From Pseudoleptotrichia goodfellowii (lineage in GTDB: Bacteria > Fusobacteriota > Fusobacteriia > Fusobacteriales > Leptotrichiaceae): a stretch of DNA of 64,000 nt. Below, in pieces: positions 47,516-56,532 of the stretch; position 1 is the first letter of the stretch; every line of letters begins with the position of its first letter. The stretch covers positions 1,981,568 to 2,045,567 of the forward strand of contig NZ_AP019822.1 of the NCBI RefSeq assembly GCF_007990505.1. The letters run 5' to 3'. A program made the translations under genes and the position numbers. The notes beneath the pieces are model-generated. The model was not told where the DNA came from. It saw only the letters and a program-made list of their open reading frames with translations, and did no database searches.

Positions 47516-48829
47516 TTAATTTTCGACTTTTCGCAATTTTACAAGTCCGAAACTTATAATAAAGAAAATTAAAGCAACTGAAACCCATCCCAAGTCAGCA
47601 CTTTGTAAGGGTAACTTCTGAGTAAATTCCGTCAGGATCGGTATTTTTATATTAATTTTTTCCAAAGTATTTATTATACTTATTATTACTGTAGGATACA
47701 CTGTAGCTCTATAAATTATTTTGTTACTTTTTATCTGTTTATCTAATAATGCCAGTATAATTAATACCAATGAAGCCGGATAAATCGCTAATAGCACGGG
47801 AATACTGTATTCCATTATTTTCTGAAATCCCAGATTTGCGAGAACATAACTCCAAAAGACCCAAATTGTTGCCCATACTTTATAAGGCACTTTTTTTATC
47901 AATGAGTTAAAATACTGACTTAAAGATATTGTCAAACCCACTCCGATATTAAGACAGGCTATTATAAACATAAACGCAAGTAATACTGCTCCAAAATTAC
48001 CGTATGAATATCTTATAGCTCGAGTCAATATCTCAGCTCCGTTTTTTGTTTGAGGAAACATTGATGCACTTGCGGCACCCACATGGGCAAGCATCATATA
48101 CACTGCAAAAAGCATAACTCCTGCTATTATTCCCGTTATTGCAACTGTTTTTGTCAATTTTTTATCTTCACTGCCGATTTTTGATTTTATTACATACACC
48201 ACTACAAGACCGTAATTAAGACCTGCTAAAGCGTCAAGAGTCAGATACCCGTCCAAAAATCCCTGTAATCCGAAATTTTTGGCATATAATTCTTCAGGCT
48301 GTATATATCCTCCCATAGGTTTGATAAAAGTACCTATAAAAAGCATAAAAACTAATACCAAAAACGCAGGAGAAGTTATTTTGCTTATTCTGTCAAGCAA
48401 CTTATGAGGACTTAAACTCAGCCAGTATACAATTCCAAAAAATACTGTTGTATAAATAAACAGCACAGGCTTTACTCCCATTCCTTCAGGCAAGTAAGGA
48501 CTTATAGCTATTTCAAAAGGCACAGTTCCGGCTCTGGGCATAGCAAGTGCAGGTCCTATTGCCAAATATACAGCTGTAGTAAAAATTATAGAAAATACGG
48601 GATCCACTCTATTTGAAAGTTTTTTAAGCCCGTCGGATTTAGCGACCGCTATTATTCCCAAAACAGGAAAAATTATCGCCGTTATACTGAAAAACAGCAT
48701 TACTGTAAACATGTTTGTTCCTGACTGTTTTCCTATAATTGGAGGAAATATAAGATTACCTGCTCCAAAAAATAAAGAAAATATCATTATTCCTATCATA
48801 ACCAATTCTTTTTTCTTTAATTTCTCCAT
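47516..48829 (-). CDS. brnQ: Branched-chain amino acid transport system II carrier protein
   Basis: This 437-residue protein of the LIVCS family has about twelve transmembrane helices. The family opening is clear: KELVMIGIMIFSLFFGAGNLIFPPIIGKQSG; later YLAIGPALAMPRAGTVPFE and FLDGYLTLDALAGLNYGLVVV match BrnQ. It imports leucine, isoleucine and valine with sodium or protons. Complete, monocistronic, convergent with the acid phosphatases. Confidence 0.93.
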   Translation of the reverse strand: MEKLKKKELVMIGIMIFSLFFGAGNLIFPPIIGKQSGTNMFTVMLFFSITAIIFPVLGIIAVAKSDGLKKLSNRVDPVFSIIFTTAVYLAIGPALAMPRAGTVPFEIAISPYLPEGMGVKPVLFIYTTVFFGIVYWLSLSPHKLLDRISKITSPAFLVLVFMLFIGTFIKPMGGYIQPEELYAKNFGLQGFLDGYLTLDALAGLNYGLVVVYVIKSKIGSEDKKLTKTVAITGIIAGVMLFAVYMMLAHVGAASASMFPQTKNGAEILTRAIRYSYGNFGAVLLAFMFIIACLNIGVGLTISLSQYFNSLIKKVPYKVWATIWVFWSYVLANLGFQKIMEYSIPVLLAIYPASLVLIILALLDKQIKSNKIIYRATVYPTVIISIINTLEKINIKIPILTEFTQKLPLQSADLGWVSVALIFFIISFGLVKLRKVEN

Positions 48830-48905
48830 ATTATTTACTTCCTTATTGTTTTTTTAAAAGTTTATTATCGTTTTTTGAAATGAATACAAATCAGTTTTTA
48901 TATGA

Positions 48906-48957
48906 AAATAAAGTTGTTCCGACCAAGCATTTTACTTACTCAAAAACAACTTTATTT
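48906..48957 (-). terminator. Hairpin downstream of rplQ, probable operon terminator
   Basis: AAATAAAGTTGTT (48,906-48,918) pairs perfectly over 13 bases with AACAACTTTATTT (48,945-48,957), 60-110 bp past the rplQ stop. The following minus-strand sequence has only a modest T content. Confidence 0.55.
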
Positions 48958-49019
48958 ATAAAGTATTCAAATATACAATCTGTAATTTGCTATTTTATCT
49001 TTAAAAAGCTTTTATTTAA

Positions 49020-49409
49020 TTACACTAATTCGATTATTGCCAATTCAGCAGAATCTCCTCTTCTTACATCGGTTTTAATTATTCTTGTATAACCACCGTT
49101 TCTATCCATATACTTAGGTGCTATTTCTTTGAAAACTTTAGCAACTGCTTCTTCATTTCTTAAAAATGAAAATGCCTGTCTTCTCAAATGGATAGCTTTT
49201 ACTCTTTCTTCTTTGTTTTCCAAGTCAAAATTATTATACTTTTTCCCTAATGTTATAACTTTTTCAACGAATTTTCTTAATTCTTTTGCTCTGGTAACAG
49301 TTGTTTCAATTCTTTCAGCCTTTACCAAAGAAATCGTCATATTTTTAAGCATAGCCAATCTATGATCACTTCTTCTACCTAATTTTCTATATGATTTATT
49401 ATGATTCAT
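49020..49409 (-). CDS. rplQ: 50S ribosomal protein L17
   Basis: This 129-residue protein starts [20 protein letters not shown], the invariant L17 opening, and has [16 protein letters not shown] and the C-terminal [24 protein letters not shown]. It is the last gene of the alpha operon, 33 bp after rpoA, as in most bacteria. Confidence 0.97.
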   Translation of the reverse strand: MNHNKSYRKLGRRSDHRLAMLKNMTISLVKAERIETTVTRAKELRKFVEKVITLGKKYNNFDLENKEERVKAIHLRRQAFSFLRNEEAVAKVFKEIAPKYMDRNGGYTRIIKTDVRRGDSAELAIIELV

Positions 49410-49442
49410 TTACTTTCTTCCCTCCTTGATACAATTTTTTTA

Positions 49443-50411
49443 TTAATTTCCGGCTTCTTCACTTAAATCGTAACCAAGCTCTTTCATTTTATCGATTATT
49501 TCATTTAGAGATTTTCTCCCTAAATTTTTAATTTTCAATAATTCTACATATGTCATTGAAGTTAAATCAGATATTGTATTTACTCCTGCTTTTTTCAAGC
49601 AGTTGTAAGATCTTACAGTAAAATCAAGTTCCTCAATTTTCATATCTTCTATATTGCTTTCAGTTTCAGAATTTAATGAAGAATTTTCATCTTCATTTCC
49701 TCTGAATTTACTCATGCTGTTTCCTATATTTGTAAAAGGTTTTACATGCAATATTAACAATTCGACAGCATAAGATAAAGCATCATGTATTTCAATACTT
49801 CCGTCAGTAGAAATTTCCAATATAAGTTTATCATAGTTTGTTACTCTTCCTACCATTGTATCTTCTACACTGTATGTAACCCTTTTAATAGGTGTATAAA
49901 TTGCATCTACTGCCAAATATCCTATAGGCCAACCTTCAGTATCTATCTCATCGGAAACTACAAATCCTTCTCCCGAATCAACTAAAAATTCCATATTAAT
50001 TTCTTTATCAGTTGTTACAGTTGCAATGACCTGTTCAGGATTAATAATTTTAATTCCAGGATCAGGCTTAATGTCCGCTGCAGTTATTACTTTAGGTCCC
50101 TTTACGGATAATACCATTTTTTTCTCTCCCGGTTCATCCAACTCGACAACTATTTCTTTTACATTTAATATTATGTCCGTAACAGCTTCTTTTACTCCGG
50201 GTATTGTAGAAAATTCATTTAATACACCGTCTATTCTAAGACCTTTTATAGCCGATCCCGGTATTGACGATAACAATATTCTTCTTAATGCATTTCCAAT
50301 AGTGTTTCCGTATCCTCTGTACAAAGGCTCTAACGTATATTTAGCTGTATATCTGCTCTCTTTCTCTTCTGTCAATTTTATATTTTTAGCTATTTTTTCA
50401 ATATTTAACAA
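49443..50411 (-). CDS. rpoA: DNA-directed RNA polymerase subunit alpha
   Basis: This 322-residue subunit nucleates RNA polymerase assembly. The amino-terminal dimerisation domain has FTLEPLYRGYGNTIGNALRR-type sequence (YTLEPLYRGYGNTIGNALRR here). A flexible linker (about 235-255, Asp/Glu/Asn-rich) leads to the C-terminal domain (VRSYNCLKKAGVNTISDLT, then KNLGRKSLNEI) that contacts UP elements and activators. It lies between rpsD and rplQ. Confidence 0.97.
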   Translation of the reverse strand: MLNIEKIAKNIKLTEEKESRYTAKYTLEPLYRGYGNTIGNALRRILLSSIPGSAIKGLRIDGVLNEFSTIPGVKEAVTDIILNVKEIVVELDEPGEKKMVLSVKGPKVITAADIKPDPGIKIINPEQVIATVTTDKEINMEFLVDSGEGFVVSDEIDTEGWPIGYLAVDAIYTPIKRVTYSVEDTMVGRVTNYDKLILEISTDGSIEIHDALSYAVELLILHVKPFTNIGNSMSKFRGNEDENSSLNSETESNIEDMKIEELDFTVRSYNCLKKAGVNTISDLTSMTYVELLKIKNLGRKSLNEIIDKMKELGYDLSEEAGN

Positions 50412-50444
50412 GCTAAATCAACTCCTTGGATTATTAGATTATTA

Positions 50445-51032
50445 TTATCTGGAGTAAAACTCGATAATCATTGCTTCATTAATTTCAAAGTCAACTGAGT
50501 CTCTTCCAGGATTTTCCAATACTTTAGCTGTCAATGCAGCTTCGTCAAGTTCCAACCATCCCGGAACAGTTTTTTGCCCTACTGATTCCTTAATTAAAGC
50601 CAACTCTCTTGAATTTTCTTTTATAGAAATTACATCTCCCTGTTTTACTCTGTATGATGCGATGTTCACTCTTTTCCCATTTATTAATATATGACCATGA
50701 CTTACTATTTGTCTAGCCTGTCTTCTTGTTGCACCGAATCCTAATCTGTAAACAACATTATCTAATCTTCTTTCTAAATATTGAAGTAATAATTCCCCTG
50801 TTACTCCTTCTTTTCTAGTTGCTTCTTCATATAATTTATAGAATTGTTTTTCCATTACTCCGTACACAAATCTGGCTTTTTGTTTTTCTCTCATTTGTGT
50901 TCCGTATTCAGTTAATTTTCTATTTGCATTCGGTCTTATATTTCTGTTTGACTTTTTATTTACGCCTAAAACACTTGGATCCAAACCAAGATTTCTACAT
51001 TTTTTTAACACCGGCTGTCTATCTCTTGCCAT
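50445..51032 (-). CDS. rpsD: 30S ribosomal protein S4
   Basis: This 195-residue primary 16S-binding protein has an S4 RNA-binding domain (RRLDNVVYRLGFGATRRQARQIVSHGHILING, read in parts). The amino end is the short cysteine-poor form (MARDRQPVLKKCRNLGLDPSVL). In many bacteria S4 represses the alpha operon by binding its own mRNA. It lies 28 bp downstream of rpsK. Confidence 0.97.
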   Translation of the reverse strand: MARDRQPVLKKCRNLGLDPSVLGVNKKSNRNIRPNANRKLTEYGTQMREKQKARFVYGVMEKQFYKLYEEATRKEGVTGELLLQYLERRLDNVVYRLGFGATRRQARQIVSHGHILINGKRVNIASYRVKQGDVISIKENSRELALIKESVGQKTVPGWLELDEAALTAKVLENPGRDSVDFEINEAMIIEFYSR

Positions 51033-51060
51033 TTATCTATTTCCTCCTTATTTAATAAAT

Positions 51061-51450
51061 TTACGGTCTTCTCTTTTTCGGCGGTCTTGCACCGTTATGA
51101 GGTACCGGAGTTATATCAACTATTCTTGTTACTTCCAAGCCGGTAGCCTGTATCGATCTTATAGAAGCTTCTCTTCCCGATCCCGGTCCTTTTATTTTAA
51201 TTTCTATTTGTTTCATTCCGTTTTCAATAGCCACTTGTGCTGCCTGTTCAGCTGCTATTTGTGCTGCAAACGGAGTTCCTTTTTTAGTTCCTTTGAACCC
51301 TGAAGTTCCTCCCGATTTCCAGATTACGACCTTACCTTCAGAATCTGTAATAGTTACAACAGTATTGTTGAAAGTAGAATGTATATATGCTATCCCGTTA
51401 GGAATATTTTTTAATTTTTTCTTTTTTGAAACTGCTGGTTTTTTAGCCAC
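51061..51450 (-). CDS. rpsK: 30S ribosomal protein S11
   Basis: This 129-residue protein of the small-subunit platform has [33 protein letters not shown] and the conserved end [21 protein letters not shown]. It is complete and in the standard position between rpsM and rpsD. Confidence 0.97.
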   Translation of the reverse strand: MAKKPAVSKKKKLKNIPNGIAYIHSTFNNTVVTITDSEGKVVIWKSGGTSGFKGTKKGTPFAAQIAAEQAAQVAIENGMKQIEIKIKGPGSGREASIRSIQATGLEVTRIVDITPVPHNGARPPKKRRP

Positions 51451-51472
51451 TTATGGTTTCCTCCTTAACTTA

Positions 51473-51838
51473 TTATTTTTTCTTAGCTATCGCCATTTTT
51501 ACAGGCCCTTTTCTAGTTCTCGCATTTGTTTTAGTTTTTTGTCCTCTTACAGGCAACCCGTTTCTGTGTCTTAATCCTCTGTAACTCTTAATATCAAGTA
51601 ATCTTTTAATATTAAGTCTGATTTCTTTTCTAAGTTCCCCTTCGATTTTGTATTCTTCAACTATAGTTCTGATTTTACCTACTTGTTCTTCAGTTAAATC
51701 TTTTACTTTGATGTCTTTGTCAACACCTGCTTTTTCTAAAATCTCGTTTGAAGTACTTCTACCGATTCCAAAAATATAAGTTAATGAAATTTCCACTCTT
51801 TTATTTCTTGGAATGTCAACTCCCGCTATTCTAGCCAA
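51473..51838 (-). CDS. rpsM: 30S ribosomal protein S13
   Basis: This 121-residue head protein contacts the 50S subunit. It starts [17 protein letters not shown] and has [14 protein letters not shown] and [20 protein letters not shown], ending in a basic tail (KMAIAKKK). It is 22 bp upstream of rpsK. Confidence 0.97.
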   Translation of the reverse strand: MARIAGVDIPRNKRVEISLTYIFGIGRSTSNEILEKAGVDKDIKVKDLTEEQVGKIRTIVEEYKIEGELRKEIRLNIKRLLDIKSYRGLRHRNGLPVRGQKTKTNARTRKGPVKMAIAKKK

Positions 51839-52012
51839 ATCTTTTCCTCCTTGTTTTTGATATTTTTTAAACCTTCTTCAATATGCCCTCACATAATAAA
51901 ATATAAGGAATAAGCCCTACAGCCAAACATATCTTTACAATTTTTATTATTTATATCTGTTATTTCGTATATAATTAAATAAAAATTTTTTCAAGATTGC
52001 TTTTTTGTTATC

Positions 52013-52126
52013 TTATCCTTGTATTTGCTTATGTTTAGGGTTTTCGCATATTATTCTTACTTTTCCGTGACGTTTGATAACTTTACATTTGTCACAAATA
52101 GGTTTTATTGAAGCTTTCACTTTCAT
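52013..52126 (-). CDS. rpmJ: 50S ribosomal protein L36
   Basis: This 37-codon gene is too short for usual ORF thresholds. The protein reads [20 protein letters not shown], then [17 protein letters not shown]: the complete L36 with the zinc ligands Cys11, Cys14, Cys27 and His32, so it is the zinc-binding C+ form. A GGAGGG site precedes the ATG. It lies between infA and rpsM, its standard place, with 174 bp before rpsM. Confidence 0.97.
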   Translation of the reverse strand: MKVKASIKPICDKCKVIKRHGKVRIICENPKHKQIQG

Positions 52127-52146
52127 TAAAAACCCTCCTTCCTAAA

Positions 52147-52365
52147 CTATTTTTTCCTATATACAATTCTGCCTCTTGACAAATCATACGGAGATACTTC
52201 AACCGTTACTTTGTCGCCTGGCAAGATTTTTATATAGTTCATTCTCATTTTACCTGAGATATGCCCTAAAACTTCATGCCCGTTTTCAAGTCTTACTTGA
52301 AACATCGCATTAGGCAAGGCTTCTAAAATTTCGCCTTCCAATTCCAGAACATCTTGTTTTGCCAT
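52147..52365 (-). CDS. infA: Translation initiation factor IF-1
   Basis: This 72-residue OB-fold protein starts [20 protein letters not shown] and has [21 protein letters not shown] and the end [15 protein letters not shown]. The start at 52,365 is chosen because the family begins with MAK and AGGTG precedes it; an upstream ATG at 52,389 lies inside the promoter -10 region. It is the first gene of the alpha operon here. Confidence 0.97.
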   Translation of the reverse strand: MAKQDVLELEGEILEALPNAMFQVRLENGHEVLGHISGKMRMNYIKILPGDKVTVEVSPYDLSRGRIVYRKK

Positions 52366-52388
52366 AAAAATCACCTCGGATCCTTTCA

Positions 52389-52417
52389 ATTATATCAAAA
52401 AATAAAAAAAATGTCCA
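52389..52417 (-). promoter_or_regulatory. Promoter of the infA-rplQ operon
   Basis: Minus-strand TGGACA (52,417-52,412), a 17 bp spacer and TATAAT (52,394-52,389), 24 bp before the infA ATG. It gives this ribosomal operon its own start, independent of adk-map. Confidence 0.7.
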
Positions 52418-52511
52418 GTATTTTTGAACTGATTTTTATATAATTTGATTAATTATTTTTTTGTTTTTTAAAATACCCTTTTGGATTTTCGTTGGTATTA
52501 TACTTTATTTT

Positions 52512-53258
52512 TTATAATTTGTCTATTGTTTTATTTTTTTCTATCTCTATTTCAAAATCTGCCATACTATAATCAAAAATTTTATATACTTTAGGATTTA
52601 AAGAGGACAATTTTTTCAAAGACACTGACTTAAACTTATCATTTTCACTTAATTTTATTATTTTATCACACTGAAAATTTTTAATTTCACTGTTTTTAAA
52701 ATCATATCCTATTGTAAACCATTGACCGTATGCGGAAGTTATTTTAAAAAACTGAATAAAATATGCTTTTTCAGCCTTTTCTTCTTTATATAAAATTTTA
52801 CACACTTTTTCTTTTATGGCAAACTTCAATATATCCTTCAGATAAGGACTTTCTTTATAATGAACAGAAGATTCAAAACTGAGAACCGTTTCCATTTTAC
52901 TTATTTCTTCTATCTGTTTTCGGGGTAGACAGGCTTTAAATTTTTCTTTCAGTTTTTCAATATCCAAATGAAAAGGTGTCGTTTTATAACCTTTCAATGT
53001 AATCATTGTAAAATACAGTGCATACATTTCATCAATATTGAACATAACCGGAGAAAGCAGCTTATTTTTAAGAATCCCGTATTTACCGTTTCTTCCTGTA
53101 GTAGAATAAACAGGCATACCTATCTCTTCAAGTGAACGGATATCCCTTAATGCTGTATTTCTTGAGATACTGTATTTCTGCATAATATCTTTTAAGTTAA
53201 AAAACTCTTTATCATTAAGGTACATTATCATATCATTTATTCTTTCGGACTTATTCAT
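52512..53258 (-). CDS. YafY-type HTH/WYL-domain transcriptional regulator
   Basis: This 248-residue regulator has an amino-terminal winged helix of the HTH_11 type (LKDIMQKYSISRNTALRDIRSLEEIGMPV, with the recognition helix SRNTALRDI) and a C-terminal WYL-like domain (about 140-215) in which the usual WYL triplet is replaced (GQWFTIGYDF). Such regulators often sense a nucleotide or other small ligand. It is divergent from the pyridoxamine-oxidase-like gene at 53,356 and probably controls that plus-strand three-gene run. Confidence 0.82.
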   Translation of the reverse strand: MNKSERINDMIMYLNDKEFFNLKDIMQKYSISRNTALRDIRSLEEIGMPVYSTTGRNGKYGILKNKLLSPVMFNIDEMYALYFTMITLKGYKTTPFHLDIEKLKEKFKACLPRKQIEEISKMETVLSFESSVHYKESPYLKDILKFAIKEKVCKILYKEEKAEKAYFIQFFKITSAYGQWFTIGYDFKNSEIKNFQCDKIIKLSENDKFKSVSLKKLSSLNPKVYKIFDYSMADFEIEIEKNKTIDKL

Positions 53259-53355
53259 TTTTCTCCTAAATTTTTATTTTAATAGTACCATATTTTGAGA
53301 CTGTTTTATAGTATAATATTTTCAGAAAATAATTTTAAAGGAGATGAATTTAAAA

Positions 53356-53778
53356 ATGGATGTAAAAGATAAATTTAGGGAATTAATGAAAGTAAGTAAT
53401 GACATTGCACTGGCTTCTTCGAGCTCGGATAATCAGCCTAACGTGAGAATTGTAAGATTTTATTATGACGAGAAGGATAACCTTTTATATTTTCTGACTC
53501 TAAAAAACAGTCAAAAAACATCGGAATTTGAAGAAAATAACAAAGTAGCTTTTACTACTGTTCCTAAAAACAGTTTGCAGCATGTTAAAGCTAAAGGAAT
53601 TGTTACAAAAAGCAAGAAATCCGTTCAGGATTTAAAAGAGACTTTTATTGAAAAAATACCTTCAATAAAAATGAATATTGAGCAGGGAGAAGCTTTTATG
53701 GACTTATATGAAATATCTTTTTCAAAAGTAACTGTCACTTTAGACCAAAAACATGTTGAAAATATAGAAATTATATAA
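53356..53778 (+). CDS. Pyridoxamine 5'-phosphate oxidase family (split-barrel flavin-binding) protein
   Basis: This 140-residue protein begins MDVKDKFRELMKVSNDIALAS and has NVRIVRFYYDEKDNLLYFLTLKNSQKTSEFEENNKVAFTTVP, read in parts, which is the FMN-binding split-barrel of general stress protein 26/PNPOx-like proteins. The start at 53,356 fits the GGAG site; an ATG at 53,344 sits directly on that site. It probably binds FMN; substrate unknown. It is the first of three plus-strand genes divergent from the WYL regulator. Confidence 0.78.
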   Translation: MDVKDKFRELMKVSNDIALASSSSDNQPNVRIVRFYYDEKDNLLYFLTLKNSQKTSEFEENNKVAFTTVPKNSLQHVKAKGIVTKSKKSVQDLKETFIEKIPSIKMNIEQGEAFMDLYEISFSKVTVTLDQKHVENIEII

Positions 53779-53801
53779 ATATTTAAGCCACAGGAGGAAT
53801 T

Positions 53802-54758
53802 ATGAAAAAAATATTAATATTATTATTTACTGCTATTATCACAATAATAAGTGCAGAAGACAATAAAACTCTCGAAGTAAAACTGACAAAACCGTCCATA
53901 AAAATGCTGTCGGGAATAACTTATTCTCAAGGTACAAACTCTACAGGAATCGGGACTTTCAAACTTGAAATGGATATACTGAAACCGAGAGCAAAACAGA
54001 CTAAACCTTTACCTTTAGTCGTTTTTATAACAGGAGGAGGTTTTATAGGGGCTCCTAAAGAGAACTATATTCAGCAAAGATTGGCAATAGCCGAAGCAGG
54101 ATATATAGTTGCAAGTATAGAATACAGAGCTGCTCCCAACGGAGTTTTTCCCGAACCTTTAGAAGATGTAAAATCTGCAATAAGATACTTAAAAGCCAAT
54201 GCCGATAAATACGGAATAGATAAAACCAGAGTTGCTGTAATGGGAGATTCTGCAGGTGGATATTTGGCAGCACTTACAGGAACTACAAATACTATGAAAC
54301 AGTTTGATAAAGGAGATAATCTGAATGAAAACAGCAATATTCTTGCAGTTGCAGATCTTTACGGAGCTTCCGATTTGACTAAAATCGGTGCGGATTTTTC
54401 TGAAAAAGTAAAAGAAGCCCATAACTCTCCTGCTATTCCTGAAGCATTGTTAATTAACGGGCTCCCTCTTTATAATGTCGGCGGTTCGGTCAACAGCCGA
54501 CCTGAAAAAGCAAAGGCTGCCAACCCTATAAATTATATTTCTAAAAATACTCCTCCGTTTCTGCTTATGTATGGAGATAAAGATAATCTGGTTTCTCCGA
54601 GTCAAACTGAAATTCTGTATAAAGCATTAAAGGAAAAAGGAGTTCCTGTTACAAAATATGTTGTGAAAAATGCAGGTCACGGAGATGAATATTGGACACA
54701 ACCTGAAATAATTGAAATTATAATAAACTTTTTTGATAAAAATTTAAAAAATAAATAA
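53802..54758 (+). CDS. Secreted alpha/beta hydrolase, hormone-sensitive-lipase/BD-FAE-like esterase
   Basis: This 318-residue protein has a signal peptide (MKKILILLFTAIITIISA, cleaved near residue 18). The oxyanion motif is ITGGGFIGAPKENY in place of HGGG. The nucleophile elbow is MGDSAGGYLAAL, the acid YGDKDNLVSPSQ and the histidine KNAGHGDEYW: a complete Ser-Asp-His triad. The target ester is unknown. It lies 23 bp downstream of the PNPOx-like gene and 17 bp before a second one, a likely operon. Confidence 0.88.
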   Translation: MKKILILLFTAIITIISAEDNKTLEVKLTKPSIKMLSGITYSQGTNSTGIGTFKLEMDILKPRAKQTKPLPLVVFITGGGFIGAPKENYIQQRLAIAEAGYIVASIEYRAAPNGVFPEPLEDVKSAIRYLKANADKYGIDKTRVAVMGDSAGGYLAALTGTTNTMKQFDKGDNLNENSNILAVADLYGASDLTKIGADFSEKVKEAHNSPAIPEALLINGLPLYNVGGSVNSRPEKAKAANPINYISKNTPPFLLMYGDKDNLVSPSQTEILYKALKEKGVPVTKYVVKNAGHGDEYWTQPEIIEIIINFFDKNLKNK

Positions 54759-54775
54759 AATACAGGAGGTCTGGC

Positions 54776-55150
54776 ATGTTTAATGAAAAATTTTTTGAAG
54801 TTCTGAAACATGACGGTGTTGTTTCAATAGTAACCTGGGGAAATGAAGAGCCGAACATTACTAACACTTGGAATTCCTATCTTCAAATAAAAGACGGAAA
54901 TAGAATACTTATTCCTGTCGCAGGATTTACAAGGGCTGAAAAAGACATTAATGTAAATAATAAAGTTAAAGTCACTTTAGGCAGTAAGGAAGTTATGGGA
55001 AATAACAATTATCAGGGAACAGGATTTGCACTTGAAGGAACAGGAAAATTTTTAACTTTGGGTGAGGATTTTGATTTTATGATTGGGAAATTTCCTTTTT
55101 TAACAAGAGTTTTTGAAATAACTGTAACTTCTGCTAAGCAGTTGTTGTAA
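54776..55150 (+). CDS. Second pyridoxamine 5'-phosphate oxidase family protein
   Basis: This 124-residue split-barrel protein has MFNEKFFEVLKHDGVVSIVTWGNEEPNITNTWNSYL (in parts), then RILIPVAGFTRAEKDI and KVKVTLGSKEVMG, typical of small FMN-binding oxidases that act on or shelter flavin. It is not closely similar to the PNPOx-like protein at 53,356, so it is not a recent duplicate. AGGAGG precedes the start. Last gene of the three-gene run. Confidence 0.78.
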   Translation: MFNEKFFEVLKHDGVVSIVTWGNEEPNITNTWNSYLQIKDGNRILIPVAGFTRAEKDINVNNKVKVTLGSKEVMGNNNYQGTGFALEGTGKFLTLGEDFDFMIGKFPFLTRVFEITVTSAKQLL

Positions 55151-55194
55151 AGAAAATTTCACACTAAAACTGAATTTCTATTGTCTTTACTGTA

Positions 55195-55319
55195 TCTGAC
55201 TAAAATTTTACTTCAAGAAATACAAATCGAAACTTTATAAAAACAGCTGTTTGAGCATAGTGAGTCTTTTACTTTTATATTAAAGTGATTTATTTCAATT
55301 TAGTAAAATTTTAGTCGGA
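55195..55319. repeat. Long inverted repeat around an 89-bp centre, possible MITE or structured RNA
   Basis: TCTGACTAAAATTTTACT (55,195-55,212) and AGTAAAATTTTAGTCGGA (55,302-55,319) are complementary at 17 of 18 positions. The centre holds the palindrome AAACAGCTGTTT (55,241-55,252) followed by GAGCATAGTGAGT. The block fills the gap between two convergent genes. It resembles a small dispersed intergenic repeat; no second copy is visible in this window. Confidence 0.5.
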
Positions 55320-55356
55320 TATTTTTTGCTATTTTTTAAAAAAGTAAAGAAAATTT

Positions 55357-55719
55357 TCAAATAAACAACGAAACTATTGCCACTACTCCCGGCAATCCCT
55401 GCAGCAAAAATATTTTCGGGGAAACTGTTATCGCTCCGTATATTGCTGCACATATAACACATAGCAGAAAAAACAGGACTATTTCAATTTGAAATATACC
55501 TGTTTCCAAAAGGCTCCAAACGAGTCCCATTGCTAAAAACCCGTTATAAAGCCCTTGATTCATCATCATTTTTTTAACTCTTTCGTCTTTCAAAAAGTCG
55601 ACTTCCAAATTAAAACTTTTTTGTGCCGACCGACTTTCATTAAAATACATTTCAAGCACCATTATATACAAATGCTCAAAAGCTACTAATAATACAAGAA
55701 TCTTTGTTAAACCGCTCAA
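55357..55719 (-). CDS. DUF1304 family membrane protein
   Basis: This 120-residue protein has four transmembrane helices. The family core is present: VAFEHLYIMVLEMYFNE near residue 13, KMMMNQGLYNGFLAMGL near 50 and the C-terminal LLQGLPGVVAIVSLF. Function unknown. It is 19 bp downstream of map on the same strand, so probably the last gene of the adk-map transcript. Confidence 0.85.
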   Translation of the reverse strand: MSGLTKILVLLVAFEHLYIMVLEMYFNESRSAQKSFNLEVDFLKDERVKKMMMNQGLYNGFLAMGLVWSLLETGIFQIEIVLFFLLCVICAAIYGAITVSPKIFLLQGLPGVVAIVSLFI

Positions 55720-55738
55720 TTTTCTCCTCCTTATGTTC

Positions 55739-56512
55739 CTAATCTTTCACACTTAATATAAGAGGTTTCCCGTCAACTATCGCCACACTGTGTTCAAAAT
55801 GTGCCGAACGTGAGCCATCTTTAGTTTTTACAGTCCACATATCTTTCATTATTTTGACAGGATACTTTCCTACATTTACCATAGGCTCTATTGCGATAAC
55901 CATTCCGTCTTCTATTTTTGCTCCCGTTCCCGGCTTACCGTAATTGGGAACCATAGGATCTTCGTGCATTTCTTTCCCTACACCATGTCCCGCAAAATCT
56001 CTGACTAAAGAAAAGCCGAAGCTTTCCACATATTCCTGAATTGCGTGACTCACATCTCCTATTCTGTTTCCTTCTTTGGCATAAGTTATACCCAAATCTC
56101 TTGATTTTTCAGTAACTTCAAGTAATTTTTTCGACTCCTCGTCTATTTCCCCCACAGCATAAGTAATCGCTGCATCTCCGAAATATCCGTCCAGCACCGT
56201 AACAGTGTCTACACTTACAATGTCTCCCTCTTTCAAAATTATCTTTTTATCAGGAATACCGTGTACAACAGTGTCATTTACGGAAATACATGTAGATGCA
56301 GGATAAGGCGGATAAGGTCTGCCTATATCATAATCTTTCGTCCCCGGTATTGCTCCCTGAGATTTTATATAATCTTCGGATATTTGATCCAATTCATGTG
56401 TGCTTATTCCGGCTTTTATATATTTCGGCAATATATCTTCAAAAAGTCTTGCGATTATTTCATTTGCCTTTTTTATTTTTTTTATTTCGTCCAATGTTTT
56501 ATAAATTATCAT
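55739..56512 (-). CDS. map: Type I methionine aminopeptidase
   Basis: This 257-residue enzyme removes the initiator methionine from new proteins. Metal ligands of the pita-bread fold are visible: Asp in SVDTVTVLDGYFGDAAIT (two), His in AGHGVGKEMHEDP, Glu in IAIEPMVNVG and Glu in HFEHSVAIV. The substrate His lies in TVVHGIPD. It follows adk by 20 bp. The infA operon, its usual neighbour, is 3.3 kb further on. Confidence 0.96.
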   Translation of the reverse strand: MIIYKTLDEIKKIKKANEIIARLFEDILPKYIKAGISTHELDQISEDYIKSQGAIPGTKDYDIGRPYPPYPASTCISVNDTVVHGIPDKKIILKEGDIVSVDTVTVLDGYFGDAAITYAVGEIDEESKKLLEVTEKSRDLGITYAKEGNRIGDVSHAIQEYVESFGFSLVRDFAGHGVGKEMHEDPMVPNYGKPGTGAKIEDGMVIAIEPMVNVGKYPVKIMKDMWTVKTKDGSRSAHFEHSVAIVDGKPLILSVKD

Positions 56513-56532
56513 TTTATTTGCTTCTTTCTATT

